A stretch of DNA of 32,672 bases from Clostridiales bacterium (GCA_022777455.1 JALFGI010000204.1:1-32672), one strand, 5' to 3'. Shown: positions 7,466-14,587, counted from the stretch's first letter. The notes: generated from the letters alone by a model not told the origin. Numbers and translations are program-made.

Positions 7466-7906
7466 TCAGTTCTCCCTTCCGCCCCAGAAACGGTGATATG
7501 CCACAATGGCTTCCAGATAGTGGATATAGCGAATGGCCTGCTCCCGGGAGGAGCCAACCGCCTTCAGCCAGGGAAGCAGATAGGCCCCCTCCACAAATTC
7601 CTTGGTGTTCCGGTCTCTCCCGCATTCATAGGCGATGCGGATCCTGGCCATTTGCAGCTTGACCTGGCTCTCCTCCGAAAGCTCTACCTCCGTTCGGAGA
7701 ATTTCCGTGTTGTAAACATCCATCAGCAAGCTCAGAATGTTACGGAGCTTGCTGGTGGTGATCTGCCGGGATCGGGTTTTCATCAGCTTCTCCGCAAAAT
7801 CCACATAGTCCTTGGGAAAATCGGGAACGCTTTCCTCTGTCTGCGGGGGATAATCCCGGTTGCCGGAGAAAGGACGTTTTTGGTAGTTATTGTTTGGATA
7901 AGCCAT
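7466..7906 (-). CDS. csm2: Csm2, small subunit of the type III-A complex
   Basis: Csm2 (146 aa) is the small helical subunit that lines the target-RNA path. Family features are the mid-protein segment ITTSKLRNILSLLMDVYN and the C-terminal YIHYLEAIVAYHRFWGG. The N-terminal 30 residues are polar and disordered. The ATG at 7906 follows the cas10 TAA by 2 nt, with AGCAGG upstream. The next gene starts 2 nt after its stop, consistent with a tightly coupled operon. Confidence 0.9.
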   Translation of the reverse strand: MAYPNNNYQKRPFSGNRDYPPQTEESVPDFPKDYVDFAEKLMKTRSRQITTSKLRNILSLLMDVYNTEILRTEVELSEESQVKLQMARIRIAYECGRDRNTKEFVEGAYLLPWLKAVGSSREQAIRYIHYLEAIVAYHRFWGGREN

Positions 7907-7908
7907 GG

Positions 7909-10230
7909 TTACACCTGCTTTCTTTCTGTGTAAACACACAGATAAATCGCCGTGATCAGCTGCTGACGGTCTGCCGCAGAAATGCCCCAGCCGTACATCC
8001 TGTCTACGAATTGGCGATAGCCTTCTTTTTTATGCCGCTCTCTTGGCTCCATTCTGGCAAGCAGATAGGCAAGCCGTGCCAGATTCATTTTATCCTTCTG
8101 GGCCTGGCGCAGCATCTCCAGCAGCTGGTACAGGAAGGCATTGCCCCGTTCCTGTTCCTCCTGACCGAAGAAGGCGTTCAGCGCGGCCAGCTTTTCTTCC
8201 AGAACCTTTTCCCGGAATTGCTGCCAGGGATAGGTGTGCTCTGCCTCCGGGTCAAAGAGGGAAATGGAATTTTTGCCCGGGGTCTGCTTTGCCCGCTCCT
8301 CCAAAGCAGCGCTGTGAGCAGCCGCCTGGCGGATGGGGAAATGGTGGTTGTGCAGAGAAATGCCGGCGCTGAGGGTGAGACTGCCGCAGCAGCAGAGGTC
8401 AAATTCCCGCTGGATTCGCTGCGCCGCGGAGATTACACCATCCCAGGCCCCTACCAGGAACACATCATCGCCGCCGGAATAGACGATGGCCACGGAAAGC
8501 CTGCTTCCATCCGGCTCCGGCTGGGCGAGAATGGGATTGATGAAGCATTTGAAGAACAGGGACATCTGCCGGGAAAAGGCAGCGGTGCGGGAAATGGTGA
8601 GAAAATGATCCCGCTTTTCCGGTGTCGTTTCGACCCTGCTGCGGAAGCCGGACACGAAGGCCTGCCCCAGATTATCCACATCCATCCGGCAGACGGCCAA
8701 CCGGGCAATGCCCCTGGAACCGGCGCAGAGCTCCTCCATACTGGAGGAAGCGGCATAATCTCCCACATATAGCCGGGTGGCATAGGAAAGCCCGGTGTAG
8801 ACCTGATTTTTGGAATAAATTCTTACCACAGCCTCCCCGCTTTTCAGACGGGTGCGGGCTGTTTTTTCATCGGTGAGAGAGAAGTGAACCGCTCCTTCTC
8901 CGGCGGGGAGGGAGAAATCAGAAAGAGCCCTTTCTCTGCTCACAAAATAGATGGGACTGCGCAGGATCTTCTGAGAAAGGCGTACAAACTGGTCGCACCA
9001 GAAGCAGCGGTTCTCCTCGGTCAGCTGATCGGAGCGTCCGCAGACCTTGCATTCCCGCCCGTCCTCCCGCGCCACTTCCCGGTTCATCCGAAGAAGCTGA
9101 GAAGGACTGTACCGGTGAAGCTTGTGCCGGGAGACGGCAGTGCTTACCCGGCGGAACATGGCAGTATAGGGTGCCTGGGCTACGGGGGTATTGGTCAGGT
9201 CGTTGCCGGAGCAGGTCGTCCAGCCCTGGGCGATAAAAAGCTGCCCGGAAAACTGCTCCAGGAGCCAATTGTTGAGACGCTCATTCCAATTCTTCGCTGC
9301 TTCGATGGCGGCGCCTGTGTTGGGCAGCAGCAGATAGCAGTGTCCGCCGCCGCTGTAGAGCAAATTCGCCCGGCTCAGGGAGCAGGCAGCCAGCAGCTCG
9401 TCGATGTAGTGCTCCATGAGCAGCTCCAGAAAAAAGGAACGGCTGCGCAGGGAGGCCAGAGCGCCGTCGGTGGCAACGGTAAAGAGAAATTTCTGGATCC
9501 CGGAAACATCCGCCGAATACAGCAGAAATACCTCCTCCTGACGGAACTGCGTCTCCTGGGCAAAGAGCCGGGTGCGGTAATCCGTTTCTCCCTGCTCCAA
9601 CAGGTATTCGCTGATGCAGGCGGCAATGGCGGCGGTGACCTTGCTGTGGTCATACAGGGAGATGTCCGGGCTTTCCCCGGTGAAGGTGCTGCTGGGCACG
9701 AAGCTCAGGCAGCTCTCCAGCAGGCACAGCAGGGAATTGACCCAGGCCTCCTCCGGCGCCAGACCGGTCAGACCGGAACGAAGCTTTTCCGCAATGGCGG
9801 CATATTCCCCGGGCGTGACCGGCTTTGTGCCCGGGATGGGGGGATGAAGCTGCCCGTCCTGAAAGCCCAGGGGGAGAGAATAGCCGGGATGCTCCCCATT
9901 CAGATGGGAAAATACCGGTGCCAGGGGAAGACCGCGGTCAAAGCTGCCCCCTTCTCCCTCGATTTCCCTTCGGTCAGCGGCGGCGGACAGGTTATCCGCC
10001 AGATACACGATGTACGCCGGACTGTCGTCAGCCAGTCGGGCACCCCGAAGGGCACGGCCATGGTGGAAGCTGACGCAGTCCAGGATGTCCGATTCCCCAG
10101 GCCAGATTTTCTTCAAAAAGGCCGCGCCCAGAGCGCTGTGGCTGCCGCTTTCACCGCCGCTGCGGTAGATCGGCTTGCCGATGTCGTGCAGAAGCGCACC
10201 TATGGTGGCCTGTAACGTTGGTTCACGCAA
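7909..10230 (-). CDS. cas10: Cas10/Csm1 with HD nuclease and GGDD cyclase
   Basis: Cas10 (773 aa) is the signalling subunit of the type III-A complex. An N-terminal HD domain (H15-D16 in LLHDIGK) cuts single-stranded DNA. A zinc finger is formed by C394-x2-C397-x11-C409-x2-C412. The second Palm domain has an intact GGDD at 586-589 (YSGGDDVFLVG), so cyclic oligoadenylate synthesis is expected, matching the CARF-HEPN protein Csm6 upstream. I chose a TTG start at 10230 (REPTLQATIGALLHDIG follows), with GAAAGGAG 10 nt upstream. An in-frame ATG at 10305 lies inside a CRISPR spacer and would add repeat-derived residues, so I reject it. No separate promoter is evident; transcription probably comes from the array leader. 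Confidence 0.95.
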   Translation of the reverse strand: MREPTLQATIGALLHDIGKPIYRSGGESGSHSALGAAFLKKIWPGESDILDCVSFHHGRALRGARLADDSPAYIVYLADNLSAAADRREIEGEGGSFDRGLPLAPVFSHLNGEHPGYSLPLGFQDGQLHPPIPGTKPVTPGEYAAIAEKLRSGLTGLAPEEAWVNSLLCLLESCLSFVPSSTFTGESPDISLYDHSKVTAAIAACISEYLLEQGETDYRTRLFAQETQFRQEEVFLLYSADVSGIQKFLFTVATDGALASLRSRSFFLELLMEHYIDELLAACSLSRANLLYSGGGHCYLLLPNTGAAIEAAKNWNERLNNWLLEQFSGQLFIAQGWTTCSGNDLTNTPVAQAPYTAMFRRVSTAVSRHKLHRYSPSQLLRMNREVAREDGRECKVCGRSDQLTEENRCFWCDQFVRLSQKILRSPIYFVSRERALSDFSLPAGEGAVHFSLTDEKTARTRLKSGEAVVRIYSKNQVYTGLSYATRLYVGDYAASSSMEELCAGSRGIARLAVCRMDVDNLGQAFVSGFRSRVETTPEKRDHFLTISRTAAFSRQMSLFFKCFINPILAQPEPDGSRLSVAIVYSGGDDVFLVGAWDGVISAAQRIQREFDLCCCGSLTLSAGISLHNHHFPIRQAAAHSAALEERAKQTPGKNSISLFDPEAEHTYPWQQFREKVLEEKLAALNAFFGQEEQERGNAFLYQLLEMLRQAQKDKMNLARLAYLLARMEPRERHKKEGYRQFVDRMYGWGISAADRQQLITAIYLCVYTERKQV

Positions 10231-10260
10231 GTGCCAATCACTCCTTTCTCTATTTCTGAT

Positions 10261-11076
10261 GTCCCCTTGCGGGGGTGAGTTGTTTCTGCCTATGAAATCT
10301 GCCACGGCAAAAAGGCAAATGTTTCCGTCCCCTTGCGGGGGTGAGTTGTTTCATGACGGAACAGGAAGCAATCCGAGCATTCGGAGAGTTTCCGTCCCCT
10401 TGCGGGGGTGAGTTGTTTCTGAATGATTTATGCTCCTACGGAGAACGAAAGGAGTTTCCGTCCCCTCGCGGGGGTGAGTTGTTTCACATTCTTTGAGTAT
10501 TGCGAGGCAAACAAGGAGTTTCCGTCCCCTTGCGGGGATGAGTTGTTTCCGGCAGCACGGCGATGCAGAATTTTGCCTTTGAGTTTCCGTCCCCTTGCGG
10601 GGGGTGAGTTGTTTCCGGCAGCACGGCGATGCAGAATTTTGCCTTTGAGTTTCCGTCCCCTTGCGGGGGGTGAGTTGTTCCTGGGGGAAGCTGCTGATTG
10701 GGCTGGAGTGCTGTCGGTTTCCGTCCCCTTGCGGGGGTGAGTTGTTTCCCGGCAGTACATCAAGATTTCCGCCAGCGCAAAGTATCCGTCCCCTTGCGGG
10801 GTGAGTTGTTTCGTATAGAAATGAAAGCACCATGTAAAGACTGCAAAGACGCCGTCCCCTTGCGGGGGTGAGTTGTTTCACATCAATGTCCATGAGATTA
10901 CCAATACTGCCCAGTTTCCGTCCCCTTGCGGGGGTGAGTTGTTTCGCGCAGAGCAGATGTACAAAGTCAGCCAGATCTCCGTTTCCGTCCCCTTGCGGGG
11001 GTGAGTTGTTTCACCATGCTTGCTCCCATCTATGACAATATGTAGTTTCCGTCCCCTTGCGGGGGTGAGTTGTTTC
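10261..11076 (-). CRISPR. CRISPR array, 13 repeats and 12 spacers
   Basis: The repeat is 32 nt. Read on the minus strand it begins GAAACAACTCA, forms a hairpin from CCCCCGCAAGGGG, and ends ACGGAAAC, the expected 8-nt tag. Repeats start at (plus coordinates) 10261 (partial), 10321, 10388, 10454, 10518, 10583, 10649, 10717, 10782, 10848, 10914, 10981 and 11045. Spacers are 32-36 nt. The leader is on the csm6 side; the repeat nearest cas10 has lost the last six tag bases, as expected for the distal end. Variants lie in the G-run: 10583 and 10649 have one extra G, 10782 has one fewer, 10518 reads GGGGATG and 10454 has a T-to-C change. Spacers 10550-10582 and 10616-10648 are identical. Confidence 0.97.
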
Positions 11077-11078
11077 AG

Positions 11079-11130
11079 CAATACAGCACAGTATCAAGCC
11101 GATGGAGTTCGCCGGTTTTGTGCTGTATTT
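11079..11130 (-). promoter_or_regulatory. Leader stem-loop at the 5' end of the array transcript
   Basis: An 11-bp perfect inverted repeat (AATACAGCACA 11080-11090 and TGTGCTGTATT 11119-11129) lies between the -10 box and the first repeat. Transcription from the promoter at 11137-11165 would begin almost at the outer edge of this stem, so the nascent pre-crRNA would start with a hairpin that ends 3 nt before repeat 1. Confidence 0.65.
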
Positions 11131-11136
11131 ACAAAA

Positions 11137-11165
11137 AGTATACCACGCATTTTCCCAAAAGGCAA
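11137..11165 (-). promoter_or_regulatory. Array leader promoter
   Basis: On the minus strand there is a -35 TTGCCT (11165-11160), a 17-bp spacer and a -10 TATACT (11142-11137). It points into the CRISPR array and, beyond it, into cas10-csm2-csm3-csm4-csm5-cas6. Confidence 0.7.
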
Positions 11166-11187
11166 TGTCTCAATCCCAAATGCGTGG
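11143..11187. promoter_or_regulatory. 10-bp inverted repeat straddling the array -35 box
   Basis: CCACGCATTT (11143-11152) and AAATGCGTGG (11178-11187) are perfect inverted copies with centres 35 bp apart. They flank the -35 box. This is a plausible operator for a dimeric or tetrameric regulator; no identity is implied. Confidence 0.45.
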
Positions 11188-11251
11188 AAATCACGGTGCG
11201 AACCGGGTGGGGAGTATCCGGTTTCCCAGCCCGTTTTCCGGGGGTTCGCAT

Positions 11252-12589
11252 TCAGAGGCACTCCCGGATTTTTTTGTCGCAGCGCTCATAGACGGTCAGC
11301 CGCTTCTTCAGCTCCCTGGGGTCATAGCGGTTCAGGGTCTCCAGCAGCAGCTTCTCCAAATCCCGAAGGATTTGCTCCGCCTCCCAGCCGCAAACCCCAC
11401 GGATGTCCTGATTGGTGACGGAGAACAGACTGTGGGCAGCCTGATTTCGCAGCAGATTGTTCAGCTTTTCGCAGTCGGACAGCAGCTGCAGGGTAATTTC
11501 CTCCGTCCCCAGATGCTCCAGCATCCGGTTCAGCACCCGGATGCTCACGTCCCGCTCCTGCAAGGCGCACTGGAAGGCGGATTCCAGAAACGCCAGCAGC
11601 TCCGGCAGGGTGCTGCGAATGCCCTTAGGGAGAATCACCTTGTGTCCATCCCGGGTGGCAATCACCGCCTCCAGCGGCACACCCAAAGGACGCAGCTTCC
11701 CGGCAAGCATCTGAAGCTGCAAGCGAATCAAAAAGGGATTCAGCCGCAGCAGGAAATCCGTGTACCGCTTCAGGTACACCAGATGCTTCAGCACCCCGAA
11801 ATACTCCACCATTTCATAGACCGGGTAGGGCAGCTCCCCCGGCTCCGCCAGCAGCCCCAGGCCGGTCAGCCCCTGGGCCGCCTCCCGGGCTTCCCTCAAA
11901 AGGAACCGGCTGCGGTAATCCAGGTGCTTTGCCAGCTTGGGAATGGGAGCCGGAAGCTGGGCGCCCATCTGGGCAATGGCGGCGTAGTTCCGCTGGGAGA
12001 GCAGCCCCGCCAGCTGATTGCGGACAGCCTCCCGGCGCACCGCCATCATCCGGGGTTCGCAGCAGCGGTTGGGCGCACCCGGTTCCTCGTCCTCGTTCAG
12101 CCCCAGGGCTTCATCCACTGGATAGGTCTTGGTGTTGGAGCGTTCCGCGGTGCCGGACTGCTTTTCCGGGTTTTTCACCTGGATCCCCCGGGTGGGATAG
12201 CGGGGATCCAGCGCCATCTGAGCCAGGAGGATCTGCATCTGGGGCGTGCCGGAGCTGAGATTCAGCAGAATTTCCGCCCCCGGATTCTCCTCCAACGCCT
12301 GTTGCAGCAGGGCATCCATGGGCGCTGTCAGGGCATCCATATCCGATGGGTCTTCGATGTCCGTTTCAAACCGGACGAGCCTGGGACTGTAGCCCGCCCA
12401 ATTCTCCCGAAGGAAGGCAAAGGTCTTGGCAATGCGGTCATCCACCCTATCCCGTTCCACCATCTCCCGGGAGAGAAAGAGATAAACCGTCTCCGGCCGA
12501 TAGAACCGAAGGATATGCATGAGCCCGCCGTCCCGCATTCCCCGGACGGGATCGGTGGTGCCGATGCAGGAATAGAGTACAGCGTCCAT
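11252..12589 (-). CDS. csm6: Csm6, cyclic-oligoadenylate-activated RNase
   Basis: Csm6 (445 aa) senses cyclic oligoadenylate made by Cas10 through its CARF domain and degrades RNA with its HEPN domain. The CARF start is typical (YSCIGTTDPVRGMRDGGLMH, then HILRFYRPETVYLFLS), and the ligand-site motif LNLSSGTPQMQ lies near residues 109-119. The HEPN catalytic R-x4-H motif is R381-NQAA-H386 near the C-terminus. The ATG at 12589 has AGGAGG upstream. It is the first gene of the locus, has its own promoter (12691-12719), and is separated from cas10 by the CRISPR array. This layout differs from loci where csm6 follows csm5. Confidence 0.93.
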   Translation of the reverse strand: MDAVLYSCIGTTDPVRGMRDGGLMHILRFYRPETVYLFLSREMVERDRVDDRIAKTFAFLRENWAGYSPRLVRFETDIEDPSDMDALTAPMDALLQQALEENPGAEILLNLSSGTPQMQILLAQMALDPRYPTRGIQVKNPEKQSGTAERSNTKTYPVDEALGLNEDEEPGAPNRCCEPRMMAVRREAVRNQLAGLLSQRNYAAIAQMGAQLPAPIPKLAKHLDYRSRFLLREAREAAQGLTGLGLLAEPGELPYPVYEMVEYFGVLKHLVYLKRYTDFLLRLNPFLIRLQLQMLAGKLRPLGVPLEAVIATRDGHKVILPKGIRSTLPELLAFLESAFQCALQERDVSIRVLNRMLEHLGTEEITLQLLSDCEKLNNLLRNQAAHSLFSVTNQDIRGVCGWEAEQILRDLEKLLLETLNRYDPRELKKRLTVYERCDKKIRECL

Positions 12590-12690
12590 ATCCTACCTCC
12601 TGGACAAAAGAGATTATAGGAGTATCATACATCCGGCGATGGCTTTCGTCAATGCCGCACCGCAATGCAGGCTGCTCGGGTTATGGCTAA

Positions 12691-12719
12691 AGTATAATCC
12701 GGAAATAGCATCTTTTCAA
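12691..12719 (-). promoter_or_regulatory. csm6 promoter
   Basis: On the minus strand there is TTGAAA (12719-12714), a 17-bp spacer and TATACT (12696-12691), about 100 nt upstream of the csm6 ATG. It diverges from the WYL gene promoter. Confidence 0.75.
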
Positions 12720-12734
12720 CGGGGAGAATGATTT

Positions 12735-12772
12735 GAAAAATTGTTCCAATTTTCCGAAGAATATAGTATAAT
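12735..12772 (+). promoter_or_regulatory. WYL gene promoter with overlapping palindrome
   Basis: A -10 TATAAT (12767-12772) has a weak -35 (TTCCAA, 12744-12749) at 17 bp. The palindrome GAAAAATTG-TTC-CAATTTTCC (12735-12755) overlaps the -35 and lies 16 bp upstream of the csm6 -35 box. It is well placed as an operator for both divergent promoters, with the WYL protein as the natural candidate. Confidence 0.6.
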
Positions 12773-12816
12773 AAAAGAAAATACGTTCCGGCTATGGAAC
12801 AAGAGGAGGTGTCCCC

Positions 12817-13917
12817 TTGCGTTTTTTCGATCTTGGCAGTGAAGTGGAATTGGAAAACAAGCAGAGAATCAACCTCAGCGCCCACGCCTACACCGTACTG
12901 CTGCAGGATGCCTCGCTGTTTTTTCCTTCCCATAAAACAGAAACCGGAGGGATCCCCTCCGGCATTCTGAATCATGTGTTCTATCAGTTTCGGGAGTCAG
13001 CGGAATCCTCTATTGAGGAAGCGCTGCAAACCAGACGGCAGTCGCTGAATGCCCTGCTGCAGCCCATGTCCTCTGAAGCCGCCCGGCAGGAGGCAGCCGA
13101 TCTGCTGCTGGGGGAGTATCGATCCGAGCTGGAACAGAAGCGAAATGTCCGGCTGTCTCAAAAGGGATGCTCTTTTTCCTTCCGTATCGATACGGCAAAC
13201 CTGCGGGAGCTGTCCTCAGAGCAGGTACAGAGAGAACGCGTCCATTATCAGGATAAGGTCGGTCTGTATTGGAAGGCTGTGCTGGAGGAATTCTGTGAAA
13301 AGCCCTATTCGGAGCGGGAAAAAATCTATCAGAAGGAGGTCTGGAACCGGATCCTCGCCGCGATCTCCCGGAAAAAGAGATTGAAGCTGGAGCTTCGCAG
13401 CAGCTACCAAGCAGCCGCCGGCAGCTCGAAGATCTGTTATATGAAGCCCCTATCCATTCTGCAGGACTCCGAAAAAATGTACAATTATCTGACGGGAATG
13501 ATGCGCGGGGAGCAGGACGAGGCGTGGAAATGCGGCGCCATTCGTCTTTCCTCCATTGTCGGCTGCAAGGAGCAGGAGCGACACGGCGGCGTTACATTGG
13601 AGGAAAAACGGATCATTGAAGCCCTGATAAAGCATAATGGCGTACAGTTTCTGTCCTCCGGGAAGCAGACCCAGACCATCCGGGTTCGTCTGACGAAGCA
13701 GGGCGTGGCGCTGTATCATCGCCTTCTGCATCTGCGGCCCATGTTCACGGACAGACACCAGGAGGGCGATGCCTGGATCTACGAATTTGACTGCCTTCCC
13801 TGGCAGATCGAAATATACTTCTTCAAGTTCGGTCAGGATGCGATCGTCCTGGAACCCAGTGCGTTGGCTCAAAGGCTTCGGGAGAAGTACCTGAGGGCGT
13901 TGGACTCCTATCAATGA
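12817..13917 (+). CDS. WYL-domain protein, likely regulator of the CRISPR locus
   Basis: This 366-aa protein is divergent from csm6. The C-terminal half resembles a WYL domain and its C-terminal extension: ...WIYEFDCLPWQIEIYFFKFG, then QDAIVLEPSALAQRLREKY. WYL proteins bind ligands or nucleic acids and regulate several CRISPR systems (for example around type I-D and Cas13d loci); that role here is an inference from position. I see no clear N-terminal helix-turn-helix; the first 200 residues are helical and charged. Translation probably starts at TTG 12817 with GAGGAGGT at 12803-12810. The start region GTCCCCTTGCG (12811-12821) is identical to 11 nt of the CRISPR repeat, plus-strand reading. 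Confidence 0.7.
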   Translation: MRFFDLGSEVELENKQRINLSAHAYTVLLQDASLFFPSHKTETGGIPSGILNHVFYQFRESAESSIEEALQTRRQSLNALLQPMSSEAARQEAADLLLGEYRSELEQKRNVRLSQKGCSFSFRIDTANLRELSSEQVQRERVHYQDKVGLYWKAVLEEFCEKPYSEREKIYQKEVWNRILAAISRKKRLKLELRSSYQAAAGSSKICYMKPLSILQDSEKMYNYLTGMMRGEQDEAWKCGAIRLSSIVGCKEQERHGGVTLEEKRIIEALIKHNGVQFLSSGKQTQTIRVRLTKQGVALYHRLLHLRPMFTDRHQEGDAWIYEFDCLPWQIEIYFFKFGQDAIVLEPSALAQRLREKYLRALDSYQ

Positions 13918-14131
13918 CAAAGCAATTGTTCGCCGTTAATGACTTCGCCGTGAGCTCTGCAATCTAAAATTGGGGATTGGTTACCCCACAGAGGTTTGAC
14001 AGATAGCTGAATTAGCCATGTCCTGACTCCTCGCAGATGCCCTCAGTTGGGATATGAAATTAGATGCTTTTAGATTCCGAGCCGGAGCCAAGGCAGCTAC
14101 CGCGAAGCGGCTCCGCCCTTGACAGCCAGCC
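13918..14131. other. Noncoding lead-in to the tRNA-like cluster
   Basis: There is no gene. The stretch 14076-14131 is dense in short GC stems (GGAGCC, CCGCGAAGCGG, GGCTCC), so it may be part of the same structured transcript as the tRNA-like sequences. A possible -35 (TTGACA near 13997) has no good -10. Confidence 0.4.
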
Positions 14132-14199
14132 GGAGAAAAATGCTAGAATATCCGCCCACCACGCGGATGGTGCCGGTTCAAGCCCGGTACGTTCCTCCA
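14132..14199 (+). tRNA. tRNA-like sequence 1 (degenerate)
   Basis: A good T-arm (GCCGG-TTCAAGC-CCGGT) and an anticodon-like stem (TCCGC/GCGGA, loop CCACCAC) end in a CCA-like TCCTCCA. The 5' acceptor half and D-arm do not pair convincingly, and position 33 is not T. Probably a decayed or unusual tRNA. Confidence 0.35.
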
Positions 14200-14208
14200 T
14201 AACAAAAA

Positions 14209-14292
14209 TGGCACCTTCATCCAGCGGTCAGAATACCGGACTGTAAATCCGTGACGTCAAAAACATCGTAGGTTCGAGCCTTACCTGGCTCA
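14209..14292 (+). tRNA. tRNA-like sequence 2, Tyr(GTA)-like
   Basis: The anticodon loop CTGTAAA gives GTA with T33, set in stem CGGA/TCCG. A long variable region (GACGTCAAAAACATC) fits a class II tRNA such as Tyr. The T-arm pairs fully (GTAGG-TTCGAGC-CTTAC). The acceptor halves do not match (3' CTGGCTC would need 5' GAGCCAG), so it is damaged, chimeric or not a standard tRNA. Confidence 0.45.
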
Positions 14293-14301
14293 ATTCAATA
14301 T

Positions 14302-14380
14302 GGGGCTTGGGTCTGCTGGGAGTGGACGCCTGTTCTGCAAACAGGACAACAGATGGGGTCGAATCCCATAAGCTCCACCA
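14302..14380 (+). tRNA. tRNA-like sequence 3, Ala(TGC)-like with encoded CCA
   Basis: The acceptor GGGGCTT/AAGCTCC pairs over 7 bp and includes a G3:U70 wobble, the alanine identity element. A73 and an encoded CCA follow. The D-arm (GTCT/GGAC), anticodon stem (CCTGT/ACAGG) and T-stem (ATGGG/CCCAT) all pair. The loop TCTGCAA would give anticodon TGC but with C33 instead of the universal T33, and the T-loop starts GTCG rather than TTCG. It folds like a tRNA but carries two atypical positions. Confidence 0.55.
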
Positions 14381-14389
14381 TACATGAAA

Positions 14390-14427
14390 AATCCGAACTT
14401 ACTCCCGGCCGGGAGTGCGTTCGGATT
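14390..14427 (+). terminator. Strong terminator after the tRNA-like cluster
   Basis: AATCCGAAC-TT-ACTCCCGG pairs with CCGGGAGT-GC-GTTCGGATT over 17 bp with one internal loop, followed by CCTTATTTTC. It ends the stable-RNA-like unit. Confidence 0.8.
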
Positions 14428-14464
14428 CCTTATTTTCATCAAAGATATTACATACTGAGTTTAT

Positions 14465-14496
14465 GCCCCCGGTTTTGCCTTGCGCACAACCGGGGC
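14465..14496 (+). terminator. Second hairpin downstream, possible terminator
   Basis: CCCCGGTT (14467-14474) pairs with AACCGGGG (14488-14495) around a 13-nt loop, then CTTTG. It insulates the transporter operon from upstream transcription. Confidence 0.5.
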
Positions 14497-14505
14497 TTTG
14501 GCATA

Positions 14506-14587
14506 TTCGACATTCCTGTTATCCTCCGATACAATGACAGTATCAAAACAAAGGAGGACTGACTATATGGAATCGCATTCCACTTAG
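14506..14587 (+). promoter_or_regulatory. Upstream promoter with a 6-codon open frame
   Basis: TTCGAC (14506-14511) and TACAAT (14530-14535) are 18 bp apart. Downstream, AAAGGAGG sits 10 nt before an ATG at 14567 that opens MESHST and stops at 14585-14587, inside the first CTTAGAG half-site. It is a possible leader peptide or the stub of a deleted gene. Confidence 0.4.

Noticed and set aside
8884..10215. A 443-aa plus-strand frame opposite cas10, and similar long frames at 11102-12619 (+) and 21100-22389 (-)
   Set aside because: Each lies antisense to a clear gene (cas10, csm6, the lipoprotein), lacks a ribosome binding site and shows no family features.
10231..10305. A longer cas10 start at ATG 10305
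   Set aside because: The added N-terminus is a translation of a CRISPR spacer and repeat; Cas10 similarity begins after the TTG at 10230, which has a good ribosome binding site.
10351..10893. Long frames across the CRISPR array with repeated NNSPPQGDGN or QLTPARGRKL
   Set aside because: They are translations of the repeat in different frames, not genes.
11167..11203. A 37-nt stretch that on the minus strand starts GTTCGCACC and ends GGGATTGAGAC, like a CRISPR repeat of another subtype
   Set aside because: Only one copy is present and no spacer structure surrounds it; part of it is explained by the inverted repeat around the array promoter.
14302..14380. A tmRNA, because of the alanine-type acceptor stem with G3:U70
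   Set aside because: The unit is tRNA-sized, with a closed anticodon arm and no tag reading frame or pseudoknots.
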